From Antribacter gilvus (GTDB lineage: Bacteria > Actinomycetota > Actinomycetes > Actinomycetales > Cellulomonadaceae), in assembly GCF_003946865.1 (NCBI RefSeq), contig NZ_QXTH01000010.1:1-64000 (forward strand): a stretch of DNA of 64,000 bases, read 5' to 3'. The notes beneath the pieces were generated by a model. That model saw only the letters and a list, made by a program, of their open reading frames with translations. It was not told the origin of the DNA and searched no databases. Position 1 is the first letter of the stretch. Each line of letters begins with the position of its first letter. A program made the position numbers and the translations under genes. Of this stretch, positions 26,126 through 35,276 are shown one piece after another.

Positions 26126-26233
26126 GAAAGCGGGGACCTTTCGGATCGAGTAGAACCACGCACGCGTCCCGGGTCAGGGGCGTGCTGAACCGGTCGACAC
26201 CCAAAGGGGTTGGTGCCGACGGGGTGTGGTGGT

Positions 26234-26674
26234 CTACGTCCGAGAGATCCCCAGCGCAGTCAACGATGGCGCAGCTGCGACCGTCCCGATGTGCCGGGCC
26301 GCGCGCTCCGCGTGCGCCAGATCCGAGACGAGCCATTGCACGCTGGAAGTCGGCGCCACGGCGGGCCCGGGCGAGGTCGGAGTGACCGGGTCGCACTGCG
26401 CGGTCGCCGAGTGGTGATCGGAGCAGCCGTGCGATCCGCCGCCCAGTGGTGCGGGAGCTGCCTCGACGACGGACGTCGGCGCGGACGCCTGCTCTGCGTC
26501 CGGCACGGGGGCCTGGTGCGAGTGCCCCGCGCTCTGAGCTGGTTCGTCCAGGTGCACGTTGCACAGGACATGCACGCTGACGACCGCGAGGACCAGGAAC
26601 ATGACGGTCAGGACGCTCGCAGTCTCTCGCCGGGGATCGGCGAGCAGCGAACGGAGGTGACGTGTCAGGCTCAT
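26234..26674 (-). CDS. Small membrane protein with His/Cys-rich extracytoplasmic region
   Basis: The 146-residue protein has one N-terminal helix (about 20-42: SVLTVMFLVLAVVSVHVLC). A Pro/Ala-rich outer region follows with HSHQAP and GGGSHGCSDHHS, which could bind metal ions. I do not recognise the family. It is divergent from another small membrane protein at 26846, with 171 bp between them, and lies upstream of the NlpC/P60 and copC genes on the same strand. A role in metal handling is only suggested by its histidines and its neighbours. Confidence 0.55.
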   Translation of the reverse strand: MSLTRHLRSLLADPRRETASVLTVMFLVLAVVSVHVLCNVHLDEPAQSAGHSHQAPVPDAEQASAPTSVVEAAPAPLGGGSHGCSDHHSATAQCDPVTPTSPGPAVAPTSSVQWLVSDLAHAERAARHIGTVAAAPSLTALGISRT

Positions 26675-26845
26675 GGCGAGCCAACAGTAACGGAGCGGAC
26701 ACGGTGCCTGGCAACACGGTGCGGTGATGCGGCCTTCCGCCCATGACGACCTGGCCGGGGCGTATGACAGCGCGCAACCGCATAGGCGCTGGGATCTCGC
26801 GCCTCGGTCGGAGCGTCAAGGTTGTGCGTCTAGGATGCTCCCACT

Positions 26846-27253
26846 ATGAGTGTCCCGGTCCGACGTCGAGCAGGCTCGAGCGCCGTGCAGCGCGTGCTCG
26901 TGATCGTGCTGCTGGCGCTGACCGGTGTGCTCGGTGTGACCGCAGCAGAGCCGTCCTCCCCGACGGCCTCGGCAACGTCGGGTGTCGAACTGGTGGCGTG
27001 GCTCGGCGGCGAGAGCGCCGCCTCGGCCCATGATCCGGCTCCGGACGCCGGGACGCATGCCCACGACACGATCAGCCTGCTGTGCCTGTGCGCGCTTGTG
27101 GTTGCCGGAGTCCTCCTCGCTGCCGGGCGGAGTGCGCCGCTGCACCGGCTGCGCCGACGCGTCCCTGCGTCCGCGTGGCCGACCTGGGTGATGCGTGATG
27201 TCGCTCCGTTCACGTCGACGGACCCGTTGTCGTGGGGTGTGTGTCGACGGTAG
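26846..27253 (+). CDS. Small membrane protein, DUF6153-like
   Basis: The 135-residue protein has a helix at about 15-35, an outer loop with SAHDPAPDAGTHAHDT, and a second helix with LLCLCALVVAGVLLAAG. This helix-His loop-helix plan with LCL in the second helix resembles the DUF6153 group of actinobacteria, whose role is unknown. TAGGAT at 26831-26836 lies nine bases before the ATG, so the transcript is probably leaderless. The His-rich loop suggests metal binding. Confidence 0.5.
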   Translation: MSVPVRRRAGSSAVQRVLVIVLLALTGVLGVTAAEPSSPTASATSGVELVAWLGGESAASAHDPAPDAGTHAHDTISLLCLCALVVAGVLLAAGRSAPLHRLRRRVPASAWPTWVMRDVAPFTSTDPLSWGVCRR

Positions 27254-27530
27254 ACACGGCGAGCCGTTCGATGGTGAACGCTCTCCCGCATCGCTGATTC
27301 CGTAGCCGCTCCTGCACCTAGTGGCGGCTTGGCCGCGACCGCATCGTCGGCGTGAGGCCGGAATCGTGGCTCATCTCTGCCTGATTCCCCGAACGTCGGC
27401 ATGCCGTCGCAAGCCCTCTGCGCGCCCCTGCAACAACTCACCCCTGCCGGTCGGCGCGCTGTTGATGACTACATCGCCTGTCCCACCTCCGGCGTCGGAC
27501 ATGGCTGATCTTTGGAAGGGACCCCCCTCG

Positions 27531-28445
27531 ATGGAGATCTCTGCTCTGAGCGTGCTCCTTGTCTGGTCGGCGGCCACCGTTCTGGTGGTGGCGCTGATCG
27601 CGTTCGCGATCGACCTTTCGCGGCAAGCCGAGCACCGCGCAGCGCCCGCCTTCACCGGCGCGTCAGCGGTGGTCGCGCCCCGGCGCGCTGCGGCCGTTGG
27701 CGTGGCCACGACGTGGCTGGCCACGAGCCTGCTCATCGCGGCCATCGTGCTACGCGGCGTCGCGGCCGGCCGCACACCATGGTCGAACATGTACGAGTTC
27801 ACGCTCGTGGGGACCTGCGCGGCACTGCTCGCGTTCGTCCTGCTCAACCTGCGCCGAGACGTGCGCTTCCTAGGAACCTTCGTCACCGGCATCGCGACGC
27901 TGTTCCTGGTGCTGGCCGTCAACGCGTTCTACACCCCGGCCACCGGCCTGTTCCCCGCCCTGCAGTCCTACTGGCTGGTCATCCATGTCGGCGTCGCCGT
28001 CGGCGCCGCAGGGATCTTCACCGTCAGCTTCCTGACCTCCTCGCTGCAGCTCCTGCGCGACGCGCGTGACAGCGGCGGGGCGATCGTGGGACGCCCCGGG
28101 TGGCGCTGGCTGGACAACCTCCCCACCGCCACCGCGCTGGAGGCGCTGTCGTTCCGGCTGACCGCTGTCGGGTTCGTGGCCTGGACGTTCACCCTCATCG
28201 GTGGAGCGATCTGGGCCGAGAGCGCCTGGGGCCGGTACTGGGGATGGGACCCCAAGGAGGTGTGGACCTTCATCATCTGGGTCGTCTACGCGGCCTACCT
28301 CCACGCCCGCACCACCCGGGGCTGGGCCGGCCGCAAGTCTGCCTACTTCGTCCTGGTGGGCTACGCCTGCGTCCTGTTCAACTTCACCGCAGTCAACCTG
28401 ATCATCAACGGCAAGCACTCCTACTCCGGGCTGACCGCCGGATGA
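27531..28445 (+). CDS. ccsB: Cytochrome c biogenesis protein CcsB/ResC
   Basis: The 304-residue membrane protein has about eight helices and the haem-handling signature WGWDPKEVWTFIIW near residue 236. Conserved histidines lie in IHVGVAVG and in the last helices. It is the CcsA/CcsB-type component of System II, which delivers haem to apocytochromes c outside the membrane. No ResB (CcsA partner) is seen in the window. ATG 27531 is preferred because GGAAGGG lies about ten bases upstream; ATG 27501 is an alternative. It heads a unit with the DsbA-like, CcdA and Lnt genes. Confidence 0.88.
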   Translation: MEISALSVLLVWSAATVLVVALIAFAIDLSRQAEHRAAPAFTGASAVVAPRRAAAVGVATTWLATSLLIAAIVLRGVAAGRTPWSNMYEFTLVGTCAALLAFVLLNLRRDVRFLGTFVTGIATLFLVLAVNAFYTPATGLFPALQSYWLVIHVGVAVGAAGIFTVSFLTSSLQLLRDARDSGGAIVGRPGWRWLDNLPTATALEALSFRLTAVGFVAWTFTLIGGAIWAESAWGRYWGWDPKEVWTFIIWVVYAAYLHARTTRGWAGRKSAYFVLVGYACVLFNFTAVNLIINGKHSYSGLTAG

Positions 28446-28531
28446 GCGGTCACCCCGGACGGCCGCATTCATCGCGGCATCCGCCCCTCGTCCTGCGCCA
28501 GTCGCCCTTCCCACTTTCTACAGAGGAACCC

Positions 28532-29290
28532 ATGTCCGCTAAGCGTCCGACCGCCAATCCAGCCATCAAGCGTCCGAACGCTCAGGGTCCGGCGCCTATG
28601 CGCCCGGCCGCCAAGGGCCCGGCGCCCAAACGGCCGGGCAAGCAGCGCCTGACCTCCCAGCGTCTGCTGCAGTTCGTCCTGCTCGTCGGGGTGCTCACCT
28701 TGATCGGGCTCCTCGTTGCGGCGATCCTGTCCTCCGAACCCGAGACGCCTGCCTCCGACGCTCAGGTCGTGCGGGAGAACAGCCACGTCCTGAACCAGGC
28801 ATCCGACGAGAAGGCGGTGCTGGTGGAGTTCCTGGACTTCGAGTGCGAGGTCTGCCGCGCCTATTACCCGACGGTCGAGCAGCTCCGTGAGGAGCACGCC
28901 GACGAGCTCACGCTCGTGATGCGGTACTTCCCGATCCCGGGGCACACCAACTCCGCCACCGCCGCGGTCGCCGTCGAGGCTGCAGCCGGTCAGGGACAGC
29001 TGGAGCCCATGTACCAGCGGATGTACGAGACGCAGGCCGAGTGGGGCGAGTCCCAGGACTCCAAGGCAGACGTGTTCCGCGGCTTCGCCCAGGGCCTCGG
29101 CCTGGACATGGACGCCTTCGACACCGCCGTCGCCGACCCCGCCACCACGGAACGAGTCCAGGCCGACTTCGAAGAGGGCCGCGCCCTGGGCGTGGAAGGT
29201 ACCCCGACGTTCTTCCTGGACGGCGAACGGCTAGAAGTGGAGACCCCGGAGGACCTCGTCCAGGCCGTGCAGGCCGCGATCGAGGAATGA
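28532..29290 (+). CDS. DsbA-family thioredoxin, membrane-anchored
   Basis: The 252-residue protein begins with a basic, Pro-rich, repetitive cytosolic segment (imperfect repeats of RPxxxGPAP, residues 5-40), followed by one helix (about 48-68). The extracytoplasmic DsbA/Thioredoxin_4 domain has the active site FLDFECEVCRAYYP and the cis-Pro loop VEGTPTFFLDG. It should oxidise or reduce protein thiols outside the membrane. It stands between ccsB and ccdA, which fits a role in preparing apocytochromes c or other Cys-rich envelope proteins. Confidence 0.88.
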   Translation: MSAKRPTANPAIKRPNAQGPAPMRPAAKGPAPKRPGKQRLTSQRLLQFVLLVGVLTLIGLLVAAILSSEPETPASDAQVVRENSHVLNQASDEKAVLVEFLDFECEVCRAYYPTVEQLREEHADELTLVMRYFPIPGHTNSATAAVAVEAAAGQGQLEPMYQRMYETQAEWGESQDSKADVFRGFAQGLGLDMDAFDTAVADPATTERVQADFEEGRALGVEGTPTFFLDGERLEVETPEDLVQAVQAAIEE

Positions 29291-29297
29291 GCCGGCG

Positions 29298-30026
29298 ATG
29301 AGCATCCCGGAGGTCGTCTTCTCCGGCGGCCTACTCCTTGCCGTGCCGCTCGCGATGCTCGCGGGGCTGGTGTCGTTCGCCTCACCCTGCATCCTTCCCT
29401 TGGTTCCCGGGTACCTGGGGTACGTCGGCGGCATGGGTCAGGACAGCTCGAGGAGACGCCTCCTGGCGGGGGTGGGGCTGTTCATCACGGGCTTCACGGT
29501 CGTGTTCGTCGCTTACGGTGCCCTGTTCGGGGCGCTCGGGTCCTGGCTGGTCCAGCGCCAGGGGTTCCTCCTACAGGTCCTCGGCGTCGTCGTGTTCCTG
29601 ATGGGGTTGGTGTTCATCGGCCAGGTCGGACCGTTGCAGCGCACCGTCCGCCCGTCCTGGAAGCCTCGGGTCGGGCTGGCCGGTGCCCCGGTGCTGGGGA
29701 TCGTGTTCGGCCTGGGCTGGACGCCCTGCCTGGGACCGACGCTCGTGGCGATCTCGGCCCTGAGCATCGATACAGGAACAGCGGCACGCGGCGCCCTGCT
29801 CGCCCTTGCCTACTGCCTGGGCCTCGGGCTTCCGTTCCTGGCCCTGGCGTGGGGCTTCGGCTGGGCCCGCCGCTCGACCACCTTCTTGCGCACCCATGTC
29901 CGTGCGATCAACCTGACCGGCGGGGCAGTGCTCATGCTCATCGGCCTGGCGATGGTCACCGGCCTGTGGACGAGCCTGATGGGCGCGATGCAGGGCTGGG
30001 TCGGCGGCTTCGTCACCCCCATCTAA
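29298..30026 (+). CDS. ccdA: Cytochrome c biogenesis/thiol-transport protein CcdA (first copy)
   Basis: The 242-residue protein has six transmembrane helices and the two conserved CcdA cysteine motifs, SFASPCILPLVPGYLGY and GLGWTPCLGPTL. CcdA moves reducing equivalents from cytosolic thioredoxin to TlpA/ResA or DsbA-like proteins outside. It starts eight bases after the DsbA-like gene, so the two are cotranscribed. A second ccdA lies at 36248-37030, next to a TlpA-like lipoprotein. The two proteins share motifs but differ clearly in their loops, so they are paralogues rather than a recent duplication. Confidence 0.92.
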   Translation: MSIPEVVFSGGLLLAVPLAMLAGLVSFASPCILPLVPGYLGYVGGMGQDSSRRRLLAGVGLFITGFTVVFVAYGALFGALGSWLVQRQGFLLQVLGVVVFLMGLVFIGQVGPLQRTVRPSWKPRVGLAGAPVLGIVFGLGWTPCLGPTLVAISALSIDTGTAARGALLALAYCLGLGLPFLALAWGFGWARRSTTFLRTHVRAINLTGGAVLMLIGLAMVTGLWTSLMGAMQGWVGGFVTPI

Positions 30027-30073
30027 GCCGCATCGACGACCAGAGTTGGCCGGAGACCGCTCGCACTCATCAC

Positions 30074-30101
30074 GACTTCCGACTTCCGACTTCCGACTTC
30101 C
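30074..30101. repeat. Tandem repeat of GACTTCC, four copies
   Basis: A seven-base unit occurs four times just before the Lnt start region. A change in copy number could alter the distance between promoter and start codon. Confidence 0.75.
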
Positions 30102-30107
30102 AGGAGC

Positions 30108-31817
30108 GTGGGCATCGACCTCGACGACCGTACGACCGTGAACGACGCCGCGCATGCGTCTGACCCCACTCGCGGCTCCGGGCTCCGGAGACGATTGCCA
30201 AGCAGGACCACCCTGAAGGCAAGAGACGGCGAGCCGCCGCTCGTGCCTATGCCAGTTGCGCTCGCGCTGGCGGCGGCTGGCGGGTACGCGCTCGATGGGG
30301 CGTTTCCCGCGTTCGCTTGGTGGCCGCTCGCATTCGTCGCCGTCCCCCTCGCGCTCGTCTCTTTCATCGGACGGACCGTCGGTGGCGGGGTGCTCATCGG
30401 TGCGGCGTTCGGCGCCACTTTCTACTTTCCGCACCTGTCCTGGGCTAGGCAGTTCCTCGGCGACAACCCCTTCGGCTGGGTGCCGTGGGTGGCGCTGGCA
30501 ACGGTGGAGACTGTTCTCTTCGCTGCGCTCTCTCCGCTCATCGTGCTGACCTATCGGTGGCTACCTCGCTGGCGTGATACCCGGATCGTGCGGCTCCTGG
30601 TGCTCCCTGCTCTGGTCGCAGGAGCGTGGATGGCGCGGGAACTGATCCTGGGTTCCTGGCCGTACGGCGGATTTCCCTGGGGGCGGCTGGGGATGAGCCA
30701 GTCGGCAAGCCCGATCGCGCCTGTCGCGTCCTGGCTGGGCGTGTCCGGGCTCGGGTTCCTCATGGTCGCCGTGTGCGCCGGCTCCATCGAGGCCGTCCGG
30801 TGGACCGTCCGCACGCGCGCGGTGCCAGGGGCGGACAATGGCGTTCGTCCAAGGTGCCGCTACTTTCTGCTGAGCGCGATCCCGGTCGGCCTGATCGCCA
30901 TGGTCCTGCTCGTCGTCCCTCAGTTCCCGACCCGCGACGCCGGCATGATCCGGGTCGGTGCGGTGCAGGGCAACGGGCCCGCCGCGTATGCGGACGAGCG
31001 CGCCGCACACGAGGTGCTCGACTCGCAGCTGGCAGCCTCTGCCGCTTTGGAGGACGAGCAGGTAGACGTCGTGGTGTGGCCGGAGGGCAGCGTCGACAGC
31101 GATCCTGCCGCAGATCGTGACACCGCTCGGGTCCTTAGCGCGGCGGTCGCCGCCTACGGCGCTCCAGTGCTCCTGAACGCGGCGTCGGCCGAGGAAGGCC
31201 GCTTCTACAACACCTCGTTCCTCTGGACCAACGCCGGTCCTGAGGCCACGCACGCGAAACGCCACCCCGTCCCGTTCGGTGAGTATGTGCCCGACCGAGA
31301 ACTGTACGAGGCGATTGCTCCGGGGCTCGTCGCCCTCCTCCAGCGCGAGTACACCCCGGGGAACGACTCGCCGGTCCTTGACGTGGATCAGGTGAGCGTC
31401 GGGCTGGCGATCTGCTTCGACGTGGTCTTCGACGACGTCATCCAGGAAGGCATACGCGACGGCGCGCAGGTGTTCATGTTCCAGACGAACAACGCCGACT
31501 TCCGTGGCACCGACGAAAACCTGCAGCAGGTCGCCATCGCACGCATGCGCGCGGTCGAGACCGGCCGCAGCGTCGTCAACGTCTCCACCACGGGCACCAG
31601 CCAGACCTTCACGGCCGAAGGACGCACGGTCCAGACTCTTGCGAGCGACGAGGCAGGGCTCATGATCGCCGGGGTCGAGCTCCGCGACGGTCTCACCGCC
31701 GGAGTCGTCCTCGGCCCATGGATTCAGAAGCTGTTGCTGTGGGGACCCTTGTTGAGCCTCGTGGCCGTGGCCTTCTGCGTTCGATGTTCACCACCCCTGA
31801 GCACCGTCGCGCAGTGA
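30108..31817 (+). CDS. lnt: Apolipoprotein N-acyltransferase
   Basis: The 569-residue protein has an N-terminal membrane half (about residues 45-270, roughly eight helices) and a C-terminal nitrilase domain. The nitrilase triad is visible: Glu in VVVWPEGS near 323, Lys in HAKRHPVPFGEYVP near 383, and Cys in GLAICFDVVFDD near 434. Lnt transfers an acyl chain to the N-terminal Cys of lipoproteins. The last helix ends at about residue 560. GTG 30108 is only two bases from AGGAG, so the true start may be later (GTG 30138 or ATG 30249). Together with lspA at 39915 it gives the island two steps of lipoprotein maturation. Confidence 0.88.
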   Translation: MGIDLDDRTTVNDAAHASDPTRGSGLRRRLPSRTTLKARDGEPPLVPMPVALALAAAGGYALDGAFPAFAWWPLAFVAVPLALVSFIGRTVGGGVLIGAAFGATFYFPHLSWARQFLGDNPFGWVPWVALATVETVLFAALSPLIVLTYRWLPRWRDTRIVRLLVLPALVAGAWMARELILGSWPYGGFPWGRLGMSQSASPIAPVASWLGVSGLGFLMVAVCAGSIEAVRWTVRTRAVPGADNGVRPRCRYFLLSAIPVGLIAMVLLVVPQFPTRDAGMIRVGAVQGNGPAAYADERAAHEVLDSQLAASAALEDEQVDVVVWPEGSVDSDPAADRDTARVLSAAVAAYGAPVLLNAASAEEGRFYNTSFLWTNAGPEATHAKRHPVPFGEYVPDRELYEAIAPGLVALLQREYTPGNDSPVLDVDQVSVGLAICFDVVFDDVIQEGIRDGAQVFMFQTNNADFRGTDENLQQVAIARMRAVETGRSVVNVSTTGTSQTFTAEGRTVQTLASDEAGLMIAGVELRDGLTAGVVLGPWIQKLLLWGPLLSLVAVAFCVRCSPPLSTVAQ

Positions 31818-31975
31818 TCGCGGGGTGGGCTTCGCACCCGATCGGTTCTTTGTCGGGATCGCTCAGGATGGGGCCCGAGTGGAAGTCCAGCTCTCCTTGG
31901 AGTCTCCGGACCGAGCGCACAGCTCCACCAGCACGCAGATTGCGCTGTCACGCGGAACCGACCCTGGGTGGGCAT

Positions 31976-32974
31976 TTAGGCGAGCGCGTCAGACCCCGCT
32001 TCGTCGTTGTCGGCTTGCTGCAGCTGCCTTTCGGCCTGGCGTTTCTTGTCGGCGATGTGCCGCAGGTTCTCTTCGAGCGCGGAGACCTCGCCGAGCCATT
32101 GCAGGCGGTGGGCTTCCTCGAGGCGTTCGTGGGTATTGCGTTCGATCTGGAGCAGGCGTGGCATCTGGGCGGGGGCCATGCGGAGCATGGGGCAGCGGAC
32201 GCAGGCGTGTTCGTGTTGGCAGGGGGTTCCGTAGGGGCGTTCGCAGGTGCCGAGTGCGACTTTGCGGAGGCTGAAGTGGTCGCGAAACTCGTTCCATTCG
32301 GCGTCGCTGGGTTCGCGGTATTCCTCGCTCGGGCGGCGCCCGCGGCGTTCGTCGATGAAGGCTCGGTAGCGGTTGATGACTTCTTCGGGGTAGACCGCGA
32401 CGTAGCCCTGGGTGGTGTTCAGGTCCAGGTGGCCCAGTAGCTTCGCGGCGATGTGGATGGGCAGGCCGCCGTTGACGACCTCGGTGGAGAACACGCGGCG
32501 GAAGTCGTGCGGGGTGAACCGCAGTGGTGTTCCATCGACGTCGCGCACATGGTTGATCGTGCCGTCGCGTATCCGGCCGACGGCGACGGCCGGTCGGTCC
32601 GCGCGTTGATTGCCCCCGGCGCCGGCGAGCCTGGCCGAGACCGCTTCCTTGCGGGATTAACGCTCGTACGCAGCCACAGCACGACGTCACGAACCTCTAC
32701 GCGCTGCGCCCGGTTCCATGGCACATCTACCGCAGCCAGAAACCGGAATCAGCGCAACAGGTCGTATGGGCACGAGCGGCACGACGACGCCCCGTTCCCG
32801 CACGCCAGGAGCTCACGCAGGAACTCGCTGACGGGCTCGATCGCCACGCCCGCGCCGACAAACGCGGCCCACGGCAGATCTGGGTTGCTGGTCGACCGGA
32901 CCGCGCAGGTCCGCGCCACGACGAGTCCCGTGACAGAACGACCGCCGCCTTCACCATCTACGTCCAGTGCCATC
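31976..32974 (-). pseudogene. Decayed hybrid recombinase: TnpB-like C-terminus joined to TnpA-like N-terminus
   Basis: Bases 31983-32547 read identically to 45241-45805 and encode the last ~187 residues of the large recombinase, including HDFRRVFSTE, LLGHLDLN, TTQGYVAVY and the Cys cluster CERPYGTPC/CVRCPM. At 32548 the sequence jumps to material matching 48379-48805, the N-terminal third of the small recombinase, but with clear divergence (about one base in seven by eye). Several frame breaks follow, including a stop in the small-recombinase part near 32750. The middle of the module, about 2.6 kb, is missing. It cannot encode an active enzyme. Confidence 0.9.
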
Positions 32975-33070
32975 GATGCCGCTCCTCGAGGTCGGGCCAG
33001 AGGGCATCAGCGTCAGCGCCGCCATCACGTGTTTCGGGGACGACACGCCAGTAGCGCGGTCAACAAGACT
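32975..33070. repeat. Second copy of the element's right-terminal ~95 bp
   Basis: This stretch matches 48806-48901 with only a few substitutions and ends GTCAACAAGAC. Similarity stops there, which fixes the terminal base pairs of this element family. It contains TAGCGCGG where the intact end has TAGTGCGG. Confidence 0.8.
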
Positions 33071-33144
33071 GGCTGCGTTCCTCAACAGCCAGGCCTGCTC
33101 CGAACAGCTGCCGCTGCGGCTCGCGATCTCCGCAGTGCGCAGTC

Positions 33145-33300
33145 CGGGGCGAGGAACCTCGCCCAGCTGGTGCTCGGTGCGGCGCCGATGTGGTTCTTCC
33201 TGACCATCTACCTGCAGCAGGTCCTCGGCGCCGGTGCGTCGCCGCTGGAAGCGGCCGTGCTGCCGATGACCGTGCTGATCGGACAAGCGCTTCTTCGCGC
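33145..33300 (+). pseudogene. Fragment of a DHA2-type MFS drug-efflux transporter
   Basis: One frame reads NLAQLVLGAAPMWFFLTIYL then QQVLGAGASPLEAAVLPMTV. This is a TM9-TM10 region typical of 14-helix MFS exporters of the EmrB/QacA group. Nothing of the transporter remains on either side. It sits directly beside the terminus of the decayed recombinase module. Confidence 0.65.
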
Positions 33301-33330
33301 TTCAGGGACCCGGCGTGCGCGATGGGCCGC

Positions 33331-34194
33331 TCACTGGTCGAGCATCGGGGTGAACGTGGCGCCACCGTCGGTGGAGGCGAGCACGGTGGCGTTTGCTGCG
33401 GCGTAGATCTCCGTGGCCGAGTCGATGGTCAGTGCCTCAGGCTGCCCGTCCAGGCGGGCCCGCTCGGCCCACTCGCCATCGGGGTCTTCCGCTGTGTAAA
33501 CGACGCCGTCGGGGGTCACGCCGGCCAGCGTGCCGTCGTCGGCCCAGCTCACGAAGACCATTACAGGTGCCGAGGCGACGAGCTCGAACGTGGCCCCGCC
33601 GTCGGCGCTCCGGGTCAGGCCCTGCTCGGTGGTGGCCACCAGCACGTCGGGGTCTTCCGGGCTGACCGCGAAGTCCGCGATCTCCTCCTGGCCTAGCGGT
33701 TCCCAGGTCTGCTTGTCCGTGCTGGTCAGCAGCTGGCCCGTCATGGAGTTGAGCCCGTACACCCGGTCGTGACGGTACTCGAGCGCGTGGAAGTCGGCCT
33801 CGCCGCTCAGGGAGAGCGTCTCCCAGGTCTCGCCGCCGTCGGTGCTCTCGATGAGCCCGACCGAGCCCGGGCCGCCCTGCCCCTCCCCGGGATGGCCACT
33901 TGCCAGGAAGTCGCCCGGGCCGGCGACCGTGAACCCCATGTAGTCCTGCACCTGCGAGACCCTCGTCGCGCGGCCGTCGGCGATCCGGAAGAGCCCATAG
34001 TGCGTCCCCGCGTAGACCGCACCGTCCGCAGGGTCGACGCCGATCCCGTGAATGTGCTCCATCTCCGGTGCCGCGCCGCCGCCGGCGTCGGCCGGGGTCT
34101 CGCTGTTCATCCTCAGAGCAACGAACGCGGCCACCACGAGAGCGATCGCGAGTATGACGGCCGCTGCAATCAGGATGGAGCTTCGACGAGCCAC
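33331..34194 (-). CDS. Membrane-anchored BNR/sialidase-like beta-propeller protein (F510_1955-like)
   Basis: The 287-residue protein has an N-terminal anchor (about 5-27). An outer domain follows with HIHGIGVDPADGAVYAGTHY, ESTDGGETWETLSL, SADGGATFELV and STDGGATF. These are Asp-box (SxDGGxTW) repeats, as in BNR propellers such as YCF48 and sialidases. No sialidase catalytic Arg triad is seen, so a binding or assembly role is more likely than glycosidase activity. The start is GTG 34194, with GAGAGG seven bases upstream. A BlaI-type palindrome with an embedded TATAGT lies just upstream, so BlaI probably controls it. Confidence 0.72.
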   Translation of the reverse strand: MARRSSILIAAAVILAIALVVAAFVALRMNSETPADAGGGAAPEMEHIHGIGVDPADGAVYAGTHYGLFRIADGRATRVSQVQDYMGFTVAGPGDFLASGHPGEGQGGPGSVGLIESTDGGETWETLSLSGEADFHALEYRHDRVYGLNSMTGQLLTSTDKQTWEPLGQEEIADFAVSPEDPDVLVATTEQGLTRSADGGATFELVASAPVMVFVSWADDGTLAGVTPDGVVYTAEDPDGEWAERARLDGQPEALTIDSATEIYAAANATVLASTDGGATFTPMLDQ

Positions 34195-34226
34195 GACTGG
34201 GCCTCTCGGTAGGACTTCCCGGACCC

Positions 34227-34251
34227 CATCTACTATAACGGATAGTAGATG
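34227..34251 (-). promoter_or_regulatory. BlaI-type operator 1
   Basis: CATCTACTAT-N5-ATAGTAGATG is a perfect inverted repeat with the core TACTA-N7-TAGTA. On the minus strand it includes TATAGT, a likely -10 element for the beta-propeller gene. The core and spacing recur at 37741 (exact) and 35684 (one mismatch). Confidence 0.8.
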
Positions 34252-34265
34252 GGGCTGGCGCCGGA

Positions 34266-35276
34266 TCAGCCCAGCCCGGCCACGCAGACCGGCATGGCCG
34301 CCGCGCACACGGCAGGTGCCATGACAACGGAGATCAGCTCCGCCAGCGCCAGCCCGGCACCGGCGACCAGCAGCATGGTCTGGGGCAGCCGTAGCCGCAC
34401 CCGAGGCCCGCTGAGCCGGCGGACACGTGCCACCGCCGAGCCGCCCGCGCCGAGTGCGCCGGAAGGGGTGGCTTGTGCGCCGGCGAGCGTGACCAGCGCG
34501 TGAGCCAGCCGACGGCGGACGGCGGCCCGGTCGTTGGTGGCGGTCGCCGGACGCTCGACGCGCACTGCCCCGTCGTCGGCCGCCATCTCCAGGAGCGGGG
34601 GAACCTGCTGCTCCGCCCGGCGGAACGACCTCGTCCGGCCGAACGCATGCGCGAGGGCCACGGAGAGCTGGATCGCCAGGTGGTGCCGCTGGTGCAGGTG
34701 CGCGCTCTCGTGGGCGAGCACGAGGCGCACCTGGTCCTCGTCGAGCAGGGCCAGCGTGCCTGAGCTCACCACTATCGTGCCTCTGCCGATCAGGCCGCCG
34801 GGGAGGCAGTAGGCGGCAGGACGGGCATCGTCCAGGAGGATGCGGTTGTCTCGGTGCCGACTCGGAAGCCTGCGCCCGACGAGGGCGAGGCGGTCAAGCT
34901 GTTCATGTCGCTCGCGCCGCGCCCGCCAGGACTCCCGGACGAGGCTTCCCAGCAGCCGGGCAGTGACGACCAGCGCCAGCAGCATCCCGGCGACGCCGAG
35001 AACGACTCCGTGCGGACCAGTAGCCTCCGAGCGCAGGACAACCGCGCAATGCGCGAGAAAGCCACCAAGCACGGCGACCAAGGCGGGCGGTGCCACCAGC
35101 AGCACCGATGCCAAGCCGGCCAGCAGGACCGACGCGAGCGAGCCGAGACCGAGCAGGTGCCAGGAGGCGACGGTCAGCCGGGGCGCTGACGGTGCCCACG
35201 GAGCCCGCACCAGCAGCTGCCCGCAAACGATTCCGATGCCGACGACAGCAAGGAGCAGAAGCAGTATGGTCGTCAC
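34266..35276 (-). CDS. M56-family membrane metalloprotease, BlaR1-like
   Basis: The 336-residue protein has hydrophobic segments at about 2-22, 35-65 and 85-115. A cytosolic zinc-protease domain follows with the HExxH motif LVLAHESAHLHQRHH near residue 190, a later acidic ligand region (EMAADDGAV), and a last helix near 310-330. Unlike BlaR1 it has no C-terminal penicillin-sensor domain. In such BlaI-linked pairs the protease cleaves the repressor when activated. GTG 35276 overlaps the BlaI stop (GTGA), so the two are coupled. Confidence 0.85.
   Translation of the reverse strand: MTTILLLLLAVVGIGIVCGQLLVRAPWAPSAPRLTVASWHLLGLGSLASVLLAGLASVLLVAPPALVAVLGGFLAHCAVVLRSEATGPHGVVLGVAGMLLALVVTARLLGSLVRESWRARRERHEQLDRLALVGRRLPSRHRDNRILLDDARPAAYCLPGGLIGRGTIVVSSGTLALLDEDQVRLVLAHESAHLHQRHHLAIQLSVALAHAFGRTRSFRRAEQQVPPLLEMAADDGAVRVERPATATNDRAAVRRRLAHALVTLAGAQATPSGALGAGGSAVARVRRLSGPRVRLRLPQTMLLVAGAGLALAELISVVMAPAVCAAAMPVCVAGLG

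Noticed and set aside
26126-26233. Possible c-di-AMP (ydaO) riboswitch before the NlpC/P60 gene
   Set aside because: The conserved motifs could not be found; only a weak six-base stem around GCACGC/GCGTGC is present.
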